The notes below the pieces were generated by a model. That model was not told the origin of the DNA. It made no database searches and worked only from the letters and a program-made list of their open reading frames with translations. A stretch of 64,000 nt of DNA from Deltaproteobacteria bacterium. Lineage in GTDB: Bacteria; Desulfobacterota; Syntrophia; Syntrophales; UBA5619. Positions 30,462-39,869 of the stretch are shown here, piece by piece. The translations under genes were made by a program, and so were the position numbers. Positions within the stretch are counted from its first letter, which is position 1. Each line of letters starts with the position of its first letter. The DNA lies in assembly GCA_021372415.1 (NCBI GenBank), contig JAJFUM010000225.1, positions 1-64,000 on the forward strand, in the 5' to 3' direction.

Positions 30462-33416
30462 TCAGTATCCCGCGATACGGTTGCGTCCGCTTCCCTTGGC
30501 GGTGTACATCAGGGTGTCGGCATCCTTGATCAGGTCGTCGAGTGTTTCCATGTCGTCCGTGAGTGCAGCCACCCCGGCACTGATGGTGCAGCTGAGGTTG
30601 CTGACCCCGGCGATGGTTGTACAGTTGGATTCGATCACAAGCTGGATCCGCTCCGCGACCTGGAGTGCCGACTTTTGCGACGAGTCGGGCAGGAGGATGG
30701 CGAATTCCTCGCCGCCGTATCGGGCGGCGACATCCTCTCTTCGAAGGGCATTGACGATGTGGATGGCGATCTGACGGAGGACCTCGTCACCGAAGCTGTG
30801 GCCATAGGCGTCGTTGAACCGTTTGAAGTGGTCCACATCGATCATGATCGCGGAAAGGTCCCGATGGTGCCGGCGGGCGGCGTTGAACAGCCTCCCTCCG
30901 ATCTCATATAGGCTCCTTCGGTTGTTCAGGCCAGTGAGGCCGTCGATGCTGGCCTGATGGGCGTTCTCGGCCGCCTCTCGCGTCTTGTTTCTGAGCAGCA
31001 GGAGCGTTTTGATGCGCCCCATCAGCTCGTCCTTTTCGAAGGGTTTGATGATGTAGTCGTTGGCGCCGACCTGAAAAGCGGTGGCCACGTCTCCGGGCTG
31101 GCTTTTTGCCGTGAGGACCAACACGGGAAGCTCGTTGATCGGGTAGGAATTGCGGATGATTCGGCATACCTCGTATCCCGACATCCTGGGCATCATGATA
31201 TCGAGAAGAACCAGGTCGTAGTGGTTGCGCCTGATCTTGTCGATCGCCTCGATCCCATTCTCGGCGGTGTCAACGCGGTAATGCACGAGCGACAGATGGT
31301 TTTCGAGCACCTGGCGGTTCACCTGATCGTCATCGACGACCAGGATGGCGGCCGTTGCGTGGGGCCCGTCCCAACCGATTTGGGTTTTTTCGTTCCCCGG
31401 GGAATGCGGCGCGGTCATGACCGATTCGACCACTTCTCCGTCCCCGACGGCCGTCTCCCTGGCTGAGACGGTCTCTCCTTCGGGCGCCTTGACGAGGGTG
31501 AAACAGAATTTCGATCCCTTGCCGGGGTCTGATTCCACGCTTATTTCACCGTAGTGCAGCTCCACAAGCCTCTTGGTGATGGAAAGACCGAGACCCGTGC
31601 CGCCGTACTCCCGGGAAACGGAGGGATCCACCTGCTCGAAAGACTTGAAGATGCCTCCGATCCTGTCATGATGAATTCCGATCCCGGTGTCCTCCACGCA
31701 AATCTGGATATGATCCGTTTCCTCCCTCGCCGTCACCGTGATCGACCCCTGGGACGTAAATTTGATCGCATTACCAAGCAGGTTATAAAGGATCTGCTGC
31801 AGACGGTTTTCGTCCCCCCTGACCGGCGGCAGTCCCTCTGGGATGGCATTGATCATCAAGACCTCCCGATTCGACCGGGTTGTATCCAGGACCGTCATCA
31901 CCACCGAGACGACCTGCCGGATGTCGACGGCGTGGGCCTGCATACTGATGTCGTTGTGCTTGAGCTTTGAGTAATCGAGGATGTCGTTGACGAGGCTCGC
32001 GAGCCTCCGTCCGCTGGAAACGATCATCTCCAGGTTGTGGATGGTCTTGCGGGCCAGCGGGCCGGTCGCCCCTGCGATGAGAGATTCCGCAATCCCGATG
32101 ATGCCGTTGATCGGTGTCCGGAGTTCATGGGAGGTGTTGGCCAGAAAATCGTCCTTGAGTTTGTCCAAGGCCTGGAGCCTCTTCGTCAGCCCCTCTATGA
32201 TCCGCTGTTCCTGGGCGAAGCGGACGGCGAGCATCAGCGACTGGATGAGGATGAAAACACTGAACCACAGGGAAAGGCGATATCCGGTCTCGATGATCTG
32301 CAGGTAGTAGAGCATGTCGTTGTACATGCCCACATACAGGAACACCGATCCACCGAGGAACAGGTAGGAGAGCCGGTTGCCCCGGCGGGCGGATTGGGCC
32401 ATCCAGTACAGGACGATCAGCGAAGAGACAAGGACCACCGCGAGATAGTACTGAAAGACCCAGGCGTAGACGAAGGTCGGCAGGATCAGGACCATGACCA
32501 GATACAACGCCTGGAGTGCCAGAAGCGCGTGGACGGTCCTTTCGTGATACTGCTTGCCCTGGAGATAGTGGGCGAAAAGGAGGAAACTCATGCAGCACAT
32601 GGGGATCGTGAGCGTCACGATCCTGGATCCCACTTCGAAGGGGAGGGCAGGGAAGATGTCCATAATAACGGTCTCCCCGGAGAAGATTCCCCGGACGGCG
32701 ACGGCGATGCAGAACAGACCGAAGTGGAGGAGCGCCCTGTCCCGGTTTCTGAACGCAAACAGGAGGAGGTGATATCCCCCGATGAACAGACAGATGCCGG
32801 CCACGATAGCCTCGATGGTGAGGACGGCGTAACGTTTTCCGTACAGCTCTTGGGGGGAGCCGATCACGAAGCTCTGGCCGATGCCGGCATGGCCGTGTGC
32901 CTGGTTTCGGATCTGCAGAACGATATCGATCCTGTCCCCATCGGTTGAGAAGGTATAAAGGGTCGGTTTGAGATAGCGCACCGGAGCGTTCACCAGGGTG
33001 CCGTGCTGGTCGATGGGTTTCCCGTTGACCCAAAGTCTGAACTCGGTATAGATCTCCGGCGATTTAAGACTCAACTCTTTCCGGCTGCCGTCTGTCTTGA
33101 GGATGAGCCGATAGGTTGCCGAGCCTTTGGCAGGCAGATCGAGTCCCGCATACATTGTCCAGTACAGGGGCACTTTCTGATATCCCGTTGGGGGTGGCGT
33201 TCCCCGCGCAAAATCGTCCGGCCCCAATAGCCGATTCCAGTAAAATGCCCAGTCCCCTGCAAGCTTCACGTCACCGTCCCGGGTGAAGTCCCAGTCCCTG
33301 AGATCCATCACGCCATTGACGATGGCAGGGGGGGTCCGTCCATCTTCCGCCGGCGCGCATCCTGCAAGTGCGGCGACCAGGAGGATCAGTACAACGGATA
33401 AGTGAATCGTTTTCAA
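30462..33416 (-). CDS. 7TMR-DISM hybrid histidine kinase with GGDEF output
   Basis: A 984-aa signalling protein. Residues 1-20 form a lipoprotein-type signal peptide ending in LAGC (Cys20). Then come a periplasmic beta-rich DISM sensor (about 25-190), seven or so membrane segments (about 200-400), HisKA with phospho-acceptor His430 in SHELRTPINGI, and an ATPase domain (NLLGNAIKF, DTGIGI, GTGLGLSI). A receiver domain with Asp739 and a C-terminal GGDEF domain (GGEEF, 901-905) follow, the latter with an intact RxxD inhibitory site (892-895). It probably makes cyclic di-GMP in response to an outside ligand. It is convergent with the desulfurase gene and divergent from the HD-protein gene. Confidence 0.9.
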   Translation of the reverse strand: MKTIHLSVVLILLVAALAGCAPAEDGRTPPAIVNGVMDLRDWDFTRDGDVKLAGDWAFYWNRLLGPDDFARGTPPPTGYQKVPLYWTMYAGLDLPAKGSATYRLILKTDGSRKELSLKSPEIYTEFRLWVNGKPIDQHGTLVNAPVRYLKPTLYTFSTDGDRIDIVLQIRNQAHGHAGIGQSFVIGSPQELYGKRYAVLTIEAIVAGICLFIGGYHLLLFAFRNRDRALLHFGLFCIAVAVRGIFSGETVIMDIFPALPFEVGSRIVTLTIPMCCMSFLLFAHYLQGKQYHERTVHALLALQALYLVMVLILPTFVYAWVFQYYLAVVLVSSLIVLYWMAQSARRGNRLSYLFLGGSVFLYVGMYNDMLYYLQIIETGYRLSLWFSVFILIQSLMLAVRFAQEQRIIEGLTKRLQALDKLKDDFLANTSHELRTPINGIIGIAESLIAGATGPLARKTIHNLEMIVSSGRRLASLVNDILDYSKLKHNDISMQAHAVDIRQVVSVVMTVLDTTRSNREVLMINAIPEGLPPVRGDENRLQQILYNLLGNAIKFTSQGSITVTAREETDHIQICVEDTGIGIHHDRIGGIFKSFEQVDPSVSREYGGTGLGLSITKRLVELHYGEISVESDPGKGSKFCFTLVKAPEGETVSARETAVGDGEVVESVMTAPHSPGNEKTQIGWDGPHATAAILVVDDDQVNRQVLENHLSLVHYRVDTAENGIEAIDKIRRNHYDLVLLDIMMPRMSGYEVCRIIRNSYPINELPVLVLTAKSQPGDVATAFQVGANDYIIKPFEKDELMGRIKTLLLLRNKTREAAENAHQASIDGLTGLNNRRSLYEIGGRLFNAARRHHRDLSAIMIDVDHFKRFNDAYGHSFGDEVLRQIAIHIVNALRREDVAARYGGEEFAILLPDSSQKSALQVAERIQLVIESNCTTIAGVSNLSCTISAGVAALTDDMETLDDLIKDADTLMYTAKGSGRNRIAGY

Positions 33417-33472
33417 AAGGATCTGCCCCTCTTCTCCATGAAATTCCCTGGCAAATTGGTTCTTGATCTGTT

Positions 33473-34081
33473 ATGACACCCACCATGAAAGCCGAACGGA
33501 TCAAGGTTCCTTCCGAAAGAGACTGCCATCGGCTCATCTCGGAGATGGGGATGATGGAACACATCGTCGCCCATTCGCTCCAAGTCTGCCGGGTAGCCCT
33601 TTTCCTGACCGATCGGCTCGATCTCCCCAGCCTCAATCGGGAATTGATCCAGGCCGCGGCCCTTCTGCACGACATCACCAAGACCCGGAGTTTCAGGACC
33701 CAGGAGGCCCATGCCGAAACAGGGGAGCACCTGCTGGCCGGGCTTGGTTACCCGGAGGTCGGCCGCATCGTTGGCCAGCATGTCCGGTTGAACCACTATC
33801 GTGCCGAGGCCATTCCGACGGAGGCAGAGATCGTCAACTACGCGGACAAGCGGGTCCTCCATGACCGGATCGTGTCCCTCGGCGAACGGATGGCGTACAT
33901 CCTGGAGCGCTATGGTCAAGAGGCGGATCGAAGACGGTACATCCTCCTGCTCTGTGAGAAAACCCGGGAACTGGAAAAGCGCCTCTTCGGCAGGCTGCCC
34001 TTCGGCCCGGACGATCTCAACCGTTTGCTTGCCGAGGAGGTTCCTGGCCCGCCTGCATGCGGCCATGGGATTCCCGCCTGA
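33473..34081 (+). CDS. HD-domain metal-dependent phosphohydrolase
   Basis: A 202-aa HD-superfamily protein. His34 and the pair His66-Asp67 in LLHDITK, with downstream His residues in VGQHVRLNH, form the expected metal site. These enzymes hydrolyse phosphate esters or nucleotides, but the substrate cannot be predicted here. ATG 33473 or 33485 could be the start. The 3' end overlaps the oppositely directed ABC gene by 65 bases, and its last 20 or so residues are probably not part of the fold. It is divergent from the GGDEF hybrid kinase with a 56-base gap. Confidence 0.8.
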   Translation: MTPTMKAERIKVPSERDCHRLISEMGMMEHIVAHSLQVCRVALFLTDRLDLPSLNRELIQAAALLHDITKTRSFRTQEAHAETGEHLLAGLGYPEVGRIVGQHVRLNHYRAEAIPTEAEIVNYADKRVLHDRIVSLGERMAYILERYGQEADRRRYILLLCEKTRELEKRLFGRLPFGPDDLNRLLAEEVPGPPACGHGIPA

Positions 34082-35558
34082 ACTTCCGGCCGTCTTTCCC
34101 CAGCTTCAGGACATGCTGGATACAGGGGATCATCTCCGATTCATGGTGGGTGACATAGATCATCCCCGTGGAGGTCTGACGGCCGATTCCTTCCATCAGG
34201 GCCAGGACCATCTCCCGGTTTGTCCGATCCAGACCCTGGCAGGGTTCGTCGAGGATCAGAAGCTCCGGTGACTTGACCATCGCCCGGGCGACCAGGGTCA
34301 GGCGCTTCTCGCCGTAGGAGAGGCGGTTGAAGGATCTGTCCGCCCGCTCCGCCATGCCGATGCAGTCCAACCACTGGTCGGCAAGTTCCAACTGTTCAGG
34401 GCTTGCCTTCTTGTACAGACCGATGGAATCGAAGAATCCGGACAGGACCGCTTCCCGAACGGTGACCGGCTGACGGTATTGGACCTGGAGTTCCGGCGAG
34501 ACCAATCCGATCCTCCGCCGGATATCCCAGATGCTTTCCCCTTCTCCTCTCCTCTTTCCGAAGAGGATCACCTCATTGGCATAGACCTGAAGGTTGTCCC
34601 CGGTGATCAGCGCCAGGAGGGTCGATTTTCCGGAACCGTTGGGACCGACCACCGCCCATTTTTCACCGCGACGGACGCTCCAGGTCAGGTGGTCGAGAAC
34701 CGTGAGTTCCCCATAGGCCACATGGATGTTTCTCATATCCACCAGCAGGTCCGCATCTGTGGCCGCCACAGCGGTTGTTACCGGGATCGGCCGGGGAAGG
34801 GGCGGCAGGGTGTCGGCGGTCCGGGCGAAAGGCCGGATGGCTTCAGGCGTCAGGACCTCCTCCCGCAGTCCGGCATGGATCCCGCGGCCGTCACGGATGA
34901 TGAGGACGTGGGAGATCCCGGGGATGATCTCTTCCAGGCGCTGCGTGACGAGCAGGATCTGGGTCCCCCGGGCCATCAGTCCGGTAATGGCAGTGGCCAG
35001 CGATTCCCGGCTCGCGACGTCAAGGCCCGCAAAAGGCTCGTCGAGGATCAGAAGTTTGGGGGACTGCAACAGGGCGCGGGTGATCAGGATCTTCCGGATT
35101 TCGCCGTTCGAAAGGGCGCGGAGGCTCCGATTCAGCAGGGGACGAACCCCCATGACGTCGTTGAGGTCGTTCAGGGTTTCCCGGGCATCGTCGCCCAATC
35201 CCAGAGTTTCGGCGGCGGTAAGGGCGTGGCCCCTTCCCCCACTGAAAAAGCGGGCCTCCTCGAGGCGATCCTCGCGAAGGAGAAGCTCCTCCTGAAGCTC
35301 GAAGGAGAGGTACCCGATCCTCTCGCCTGAGGCCTCCGGGACATGGCGGATCATCTTGCCCCGGACATAGGGGACATCCCCTTTGACCGCCCTGGCCAGG
35401 ACCGATTTCCCGGAACCGTTCGGTCCCAGGATCGCCCAGTTCTGGCCATCGCGGATCTCCCAGGACGTGCCGGCCAGGAGCATGGTGTCTCCCTTGCGGA
35501 GCGTGATGCCTTCCATGGTGATGAGCGGGCTTCCCCCCACCGGGACAAGTGGATCCAA
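34017..35558 (-). CDS. ModF/PhrA-like protein with two ABC ATPase domains
   Basis: A 513-aa soluble protein with two ABC cassettes. Walker A GPNGSGKS appears twice (near residues 45 and 304). Signature sequences LSNGEIRK and LSYGEKRL and Walker B LLILDEPFAGLD and LLILDEPCQGLD complete both sites. No membrane segment is present and no permease gene is adjacent. The layout matches the E. coli ModF family, once linked to photorepair and molybdate but of uncertain role. It runs against the HD gene (65-base overlap) and away from the aminotransferase gene. Both ATP sites look active. Confidence 0.85.
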   Translation of the reverse strand: MDPLVPVGGSPLITMEGITLRKGDTMLLAGTSWEIRDGQNWAILGPNGSGKSVLARAVKGDVPYVRGKMIRHVPEASGERIGYLSFELQEELLLREDRLEEARFFSGGRGHALTAAETLGLGDDARETLNDLNDVMGVRPLLNRSLRALSNGEIRKILITRALLQSPKLLILDEPFAGLDVASRESLATAITGLMARGTQILLVTQRLEEIIPGISHVLIIRDGRGIHAGLREEVLTPEAIRPFARTADTLPPLPRPIPVTTAVAATDADLLVDMRNIHVAYGELTVLDHLTWSVRRGEKWAVVGPNGSGKSTLLALITGDNLQVYANEVILFGKRRGEGESIWDIRRRIGLVSPELQVQYRQPVTVREAVLSGFFDSIGLYKKASPEQLELADQWLDCIGMAERADRSFNRLSYGEKRLTLVARAMVKSPELLILDEPCQGLDRTNREMVLALMEGIGRQTSTGMIYVTHHESEMIPCIQHVLKLGKDGRKFRRESHGRMQAGQEPPRQANG

Positions 35559-35788
35559 TGGGTTGTAATCCTCCAGATCTTCTGTTAGAGTACGCCCCGC
35601 CAGCGGTGCCGGACGGACGCCGCCTATGGATAGCAGAAAATGTGAAAAAAGCCAGTATTTTCTTGGGGCTCATTCCGGGTGGAGGCGAGTGGAACCCGCC
35701 ATCGTTTCACTTTTCAATCGGCGATATTCTGGGAGAGGAGAGACCGGGCTCCTTTCCTTCTATGGGTAGGGGTTGGGGAGGTCAAGGC

Positions 35789-36706
35789 ATGTTAGAGGAA
35801 CGGATCGTGTATCTGGATGGGGGATACGTCCCCTGGGGCGAGGCGAAGATCCACATCATGTGTCACAGCCTCGGTCGGGGGTCGGCCATCTTCGAGGTGA
35901 TCGGATTTCATGATACCCAAATCGGTCCGGCGGTCTTCCGTCTGGACGAACATATCTTGCGCTTCCGGAAGACCGCCGCCCTCTTGGACATGGAGCTGCC
36001 CCTTCCCGCCGAGGCGATCTCGGAGGCGATTCTTGAAACGGTGCGACGCAACAAGCTCCGCCAGGGGACGATCAAGGTGATCGGCTACTATCCGGAGGTC
36101 GCCTTCGACATTCTCCCTCCGCAGAAGCGATTTCAGATCGCTGTGTTTGTCTACGACAAGCAGGAGGATATCGCCGATGCGCAGCCCCTTCCCGATGGGG
36201 GGGTGAGCGCCTGCCTCTCGCGGTGGTGCCGCCTTGACCCCCGGAGCGTTCCGATTGAGGCCAAGGTCGCGGCCAATTACCTCAACGGCATCATGGCACG
36301 GACGGAGGCCAGGAAACGGGGGTTTGATTTCGCCGTCATGCTCGACACGCAGGGCTTCATCGCCGAGGGAGGGACCGAATCGATCTTCCTGGTCCATCAG
36401 GGACGCCTCATGACGCCTTCGCTGGGGACGATCCTGAGCGGCATCAGCCGCAAATCCCTGCTTGAGTTGGCCGGGCAGACAGGCATGCCGACCATTGAAG
36501 GCCGCCTGGCTCCGGAGCTTCTGGACGAAGCCGAGGAAATCTTCCTGTCCTGTACGCCCACCAAACTCCTGCCGGTCCGTCGGATGGGTGAACGGGTCCT
36601 GACGGGCATTCCTGGTCCGGTGACCCGGAAGCTGGCTGAGCGGATGGCGTCCATCACTGCCGGGCGAGACGAGCCGTTCCGACGATGGCTCTTTCCTGTC
36701 GCCTGA
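35789..36706 (+). CDS. Class IV PLP aminotransferase (branched-chain type)
   Basis: A 305-aa fold-type IV enzyme. The PLP-binding lysine is Lys159 in IEAKVAANYLN and the PLP-ring glutamate is Glu193 in IAEGGTESIF. The N-terminal VYLDGGYVPWGEAKI region is typical of IlvE-like proteins. D-amino-acid aminotransferase and aminodeoxychorismate lyase are related alternatives that sequence alone does not exclude. I chose ATG 35789 with a GGGGAGG site eight bases ahead; the in-frame stretch back to 35549 overlaps the ABC gene start and is not protein-like. It is followed 21 bases later by a patatin gene. Confidence 0.87.
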   Translation: MLEERIVYLDGGYVPWGEAKIHIMCHSLGRGSAIFEVIGFHDTQIGPAVFRLDEHILRFRKTAALLDMELPLPAEAISEAILETVRRNKLRQGTIKVIGYYPEVAFDILPPQKRFQIAVFVYDKQEDIADAQPLPDGGVSACLSRWCRLDPRSVPIEAKVAANYLNGIMARTEARKRGFDFAVMLDTQGFIAEGGTESIFLVHQGRLMTPSLGTILSGISRKSLLELAGQTGMPTIEGRLAPELLDEAEEIFLSCTPTKLLPVRRMGERVLTGIPGPVTRKLAERMASITAGRDEPFRRWLFPVA

Positions 36707-36727
36707 GCTTTTCCCGGGAGAGGGGCG

Positions 36728-37603
36728 TTGAAAGACCCATTGGTCCATACGGCCCTGGTCGTCGAGGGAGGAGCGCTTCGGGGTGTATTCTCCACAGGCC
36801 TCCTCGACGGTCTTCTGGAAAGACAATTCAACCCCTTCGATTTCTTCATCGGCGTTTCCTCGGGGGCGTCCAACCTTGCCGCTTACCTGGCCGGGATGAT
36901 CGGCCGTAACAGCCGGATCTACATGGATTACTCGTTGAGGCCGGAATTCATTAACCTCTCCAGGTTTATCCGAGGTGGCCACCTGATCGATCTCGACTGG
37001 CTCTGGGAAACCACGATCCGTGAAATCCGTCTTGATCTGTCTGCGGTCTATGCCCATCGAAAGCCCTTCCTTGTTGTACTGACCGATGTACAGACAGGGG
37101 AGGCCCTCTATCATCCCACCAGCGCCGATGATCTGGAACATCTGCTCAAGGCATCGAGCGCGGTGCCGCTTCTGTACAGGGGGTATCCGCAAGTCGGGGG
37201 GCGTCCGATGACGGACGGCGGGGTAGCGGACGCGCTTCCGGTAGGGGAAGCCATCCGTCGCGGAGCACGTCGGATCATGGTCGTCCGATCAAGGAAGAAA
37301 GCATATGTCAAGAAGCGGGGTCCTGCGGAATATCTTTTGCGTTGGGCCGTCCGCCGTCACCCTTCGCTCAAACGGGCAATATCCAGGCGCGTGGAGGTTT
37401 ACAACCGTTCGGTGACGCTCATCCGCAATCCGCCCCCGGGGATTTCGATCGTCGAGGTCTGTCCGCCCGAGGACTTTCGGGTGACTCGTCTTGGTAAAGA
37501 CCTCAAGATTCTTCAGGAAGGTTATGATCAGGGCCGCTCCCTGGCAGGTGAAGCGATTGATCGATGGGAAGATCATCACCGGTTTCCCGGGACGGGAATC
37601 TGA
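36728..37603 (+). CDS. Patatin-like phospholipase (YjjU type)
   Basis: A 291-aa serine acyl hydrolase. The oxyanion glycine motif GGALRG is at residues 14-19, the nucleophile Ser44 lies in GVSSG (42-46), and the partner Asp163 lies in the TDGGVAD motif. The length and C-terminal region resemble the E. coli YjjU group, thought to act on lipids. The start is TTG at 36728 behind a GGGAGAGG site. No signal peptide is visible, so it is probably cytoplasmic or membrane-associated. It is co-directional with the aminotransferase gene. Confidence 0.88.
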   Translation: MKDPLVHTALVVEGGALRGVFSTGLLDGLLERQFNPFDFFIGVSSGASNLAAYLAGMIGRNSRIYMDYSLRPEFINLSRFIRGGHLIDLDWLWETTIREIRLDLSAVYAHRKPFLVVLTDVQTGEALYHPTSADDLEHLLKASSAVPLLYRGYPQVGGRPMTDGGVADALPVGEAIRRGARRIMVVRSRKKAYVKKRGPAEYLLRWAVRRHPSLKRAISRRVEVYNRSVTLIRNPPPGISIVEVCPPEDFRVTRLGKDLKILQEGYDQGRSLAGEAIDRWEDHHRFPGTGI

Positions 37604-37909
37604 GGGAGAGGCGCTTCCACCATGCACATGGATGAAGGGCAAGATGATCGACCGTCAGAAGCGGGAGGTATCCCCGGGGTCGGTTTCGCCTGGAGATGCA
37701 TTCCTATCTACTGTAAGCGGACATTTTCCGGTCCGGGTGGATTTTGTCCGATCAGGACGGACCACGGGGTATGGTCAACCTCAAGGGGCTGGAGGCAGTG
37801 ACGCAGTTTCCCCCGACACAAAAATGAGTCATCACCGGGATGGAAAACGGATTTTGACGGAGACGGATTCGTGTTATAGTGCGTGACAAAGCGGTCGGGA
37901 GGTGTCACT
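37604..37909. other. Intergenic region before the CoA-transferase gene
   Basis: About 306 bases without a credible gene. The only element I can support is the candidate promoter near its right end (37854-37880) and the GGGAGGT ribosome site at 37897-37903. No terminator for the patatin gene and no repeat was recognised. Confidence 0.5.
37854..37880 (+). promoter_or_regulatory. Candidate sigma-70 promoter for the CoA-transferase gene
   Basis: TTGACG (37854-37859) and TATAGT (37875-37880) with a 15-base spacer, slightly short. The predicted transcript begins about 23 bases before the GTG start at 37910, which excludes the longer reading frame starting at 37883. Confidence 0.55.
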
Positions 37910-39799
37910 GTGAAAATGGCGGCAGATCTCCTTGATGTCTGGCGGGGGCGTTATCCGGAAAAGTTCGTCACCCACGAAAAGGCCTTCGGACGCATCCGTC
38001 GCGGGAACCGGATCTTCATCAGCACGGGCTGCGGCGAACCCCAGTACCTGGTCCGCACCCTGATCGACTATGTTGAGTCCAACCCGACCGCCTTTTTCGA
38101 CGCCGAGGTCCTCCATGTCTGGACCTTGGGGGTGGCGCCTTATACCGATGTGAAGTTCAAGCAGAACTTCCGCCACAACTCCTTCTTTATCGGAAACACA
38201 ACCCGTGATGCGGTCAATCGGGGGTTGGCCGATTACTCCCCGATCTTCCTTTCCCAGGTCCCGGACCTCATCCGCCGGGGATTGGTGCCCATTGACGTGG
38301 CCCTGCTCCAGACTTCGCTGCCGGACAAGCACGGCTGCATGAGTCTCGGGATCAGCGTGGACATCGTCAAGGCGGCGGCCGAAATGGCCTCCCTCGTCAT
38401 CATCCAGGTGAACCGGGCGATGCCCAGGACCCACGGAGACGGGTTCATCCAGATCGAAAAGGCGGATTTTATCATTCCCTATGATGAACCCCTCCTGGAA
38501 TACGATGCCGGTGGGCGAAACCAGGGCATCCAACGGATCGGGAAATACGTTTCCCAACTCATCCAGGACGGGGACACCATCCAGATCGGCTATGGGATCA
38601 TCCCCGATGCCCTCTTCCTCAACTTGGCCGACAAGCGGCATCTGGGAGTCCACACCGAGTTGATTTCGGACGGGATTGTGGAACTGATGAAGCGGGGGGT
38701 CATCGACAACTCCCGAAAAACGATCAACCGCGGCAAGACCATCGCCACGTTTTGCATGGGGCACCGCGAGACCTATGATTACATCGACGACAACCCGCTT
38801 GTGGAGTTCCGGACCATCGACTATACGAATAACCCCCTCATCATCGCCCAGCATGAGAACATGACGGCGATCAACACCGGCCTGGAGATCGACCTTACCG
38901 GTCAGGCGACGGCGGAATCGATCGGCCGGACCTTCTACAGCGGGATCGGTGGACAGGCCGATTTCATGCGCGGTGCCGTCATGGCGAAAAACGGCAAGAC
39001 GATCCTGGCCATCCAGGCCACCGCCGAACAGGGACGGGTTTCGCGGATCGTTCCCTTCCTCGCCGAGGGGGCCGGGGCCTCGCTGATCCGCGGGGACATT
39101 CACTACGTGGTGACGGAATACGGAATCGCCTATCTGCACGGCAAGAACATCCGTGAGCGGGCGATGGCATTGATCGCCATCGCCCACCCTGACTTTCGTC
39201 CCTGGCTCATTGAGGAGGCCAGGAAGGCCGGGTTCATTTACCGGGATCAGGCCTTTATTCCGGGAAAAGGCGGGGAGTACCCAGAAGAATTGGAAACCTG
39301 CAAAACAACCAAGACCGGACTGGATGTCTTCCTGAGGCCCGTCAAGATCAGCGATGAGCCTCTGCTCAAGGAGTTTATCTACTCCCTGTCCGACCGGAGT
39401 CTCCACCGCCGTTTCATTACCCTCAGGAAGGATATGCCCCACGAACGGCTTCAGGAACTGGTTGTGATTGACTATACGAAGAAGATGTCCATCCTGGCCC
39501 TCATCCGTCAGGATCGGAAAGAGGTCATCGTCGGCATGGGGCAGTACGTCGTGATCGAGGCCACCCATACCGCCGACATCGCCTTTATGGTCCGGGACGA
39601 TCACCAGAACAGGGGGATTGGAACGGAGCTCCTTCACTACCTGACCTATCTGGCCAAGAGGCAGGGGCTTCTGGGGTTCACGGCGGCCGTCATTTCCGAC
39701 AACGAACCCATGCTGCATGTCTTTGAGAAGCTGGGCGCCGATATCGAAACAACAGTGGATACGGGGGTCCTCGAGCTTAAGATGACCTTCCGGGGGTAG
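37910..39799 (+). CDS. Acetyl-CoA hydrolase/transferase fused to a GNAT acetyltransferase
   Basis: A 629-aa protein. Residues 1 to about 430 form a family I CoA-transferase of the acetyl-CoA hydrolase / 4-hydroxybutyrate CoA-transferase type. The AQHENMTAINTG segment holds the probable catalytic Glu, followed by YSGIGGQADFMRGA. Residues from about 460 to the end form a GNAT domain with the acetyl-CoA-binding HQNRGIGTELLHYL motif. GTG 37910 is preferred for its GGGAGGT site six bases upstream and the promoter position. It likely moves CoA between short-chain acids; the GNAT part might acetylate the enzyme or a partner. A bidirectional terminator follows. Confidence 0.88.
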   Translation: MKMAADLLDVWRGRYPEKFVTHEKAFGRIRRGNRIFISTGCGEPQYLVRTLIDYVESNPTAFFDAEVLHVWTLGVAPYTDVKFKQNFRHNSFFIGNTTRDAVNRGLADYSPIFLSQVPDLIRRGLVPIDVALLQTSLPDKHGCMSLGISVDIVKAAAEMASLVIIQVNRAMPRTHGDGFIQIEKADFIIPYDEPLLEYDAGGRNQGIQRIGKYVSQLIQDGDTIQIGYGIIPDALFLNLADKRHLGVHTELISDGIVELMKRGVIDNSRKTINRGKTIATFCMGHRETYDYIDDNPLVEFRTIDYTNNPLIIAQHENMTAINTGLEIDLTGQATAESIGRTFYSGIGGQADFMRGAVMAKNGKTILAIQATAEQGRVSRIVPFLAEGAGASLIRGDIHYVVTEYGIAYLHGKNIRERAMALIAIAHPDFRPWLIEEARKAGFIYRDQAFIPGKGGEYPEELETCKTTKTGLDVFLRPVKISDEPLLKEFIYSLSDRSLHRRFITLRKDMPHERLQELVVIDYTKKMSILALIRQDRKEVIVGMGQYVVIEATHTADIAFMVRDDHQNRGIGTELLHYLTYLAKRQGLLGFTAAVISDNEPMLHVFEKLGADIETTVDTGVLELKMTFRG

Positions 39800-39808
39800 A
39801 TGACAAAC

Positions 39809-39842
39809 GAAAGGCCCCTGGAATGTTTTCCAGGGGCCTTTC
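39809..39842. terminator. Bidirectional intrinsic terminator
   Basis: A 15-bp perfect stem, GAAAGGCCCCTGGAA (39809-39823) with TTCCAGGGGCCTTTC (39828-39842), and a TGTT loop lie between the convergent CoA-transferase and metK genes. A/T tracts at both ends suit termination from either side. Confidence 0.88.
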
Positions 39843-39869
39843 AGTGAAAGGGATTTAATGAACAGCGGG

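Noticed and set aside
35549-35788. 80-codon N-terminal extension of the class IV aminotransferase
   Set aside because: It overlaps the start of the divergent ABC gene and lacks family support; a strong ribosome site marks ATG 35789.
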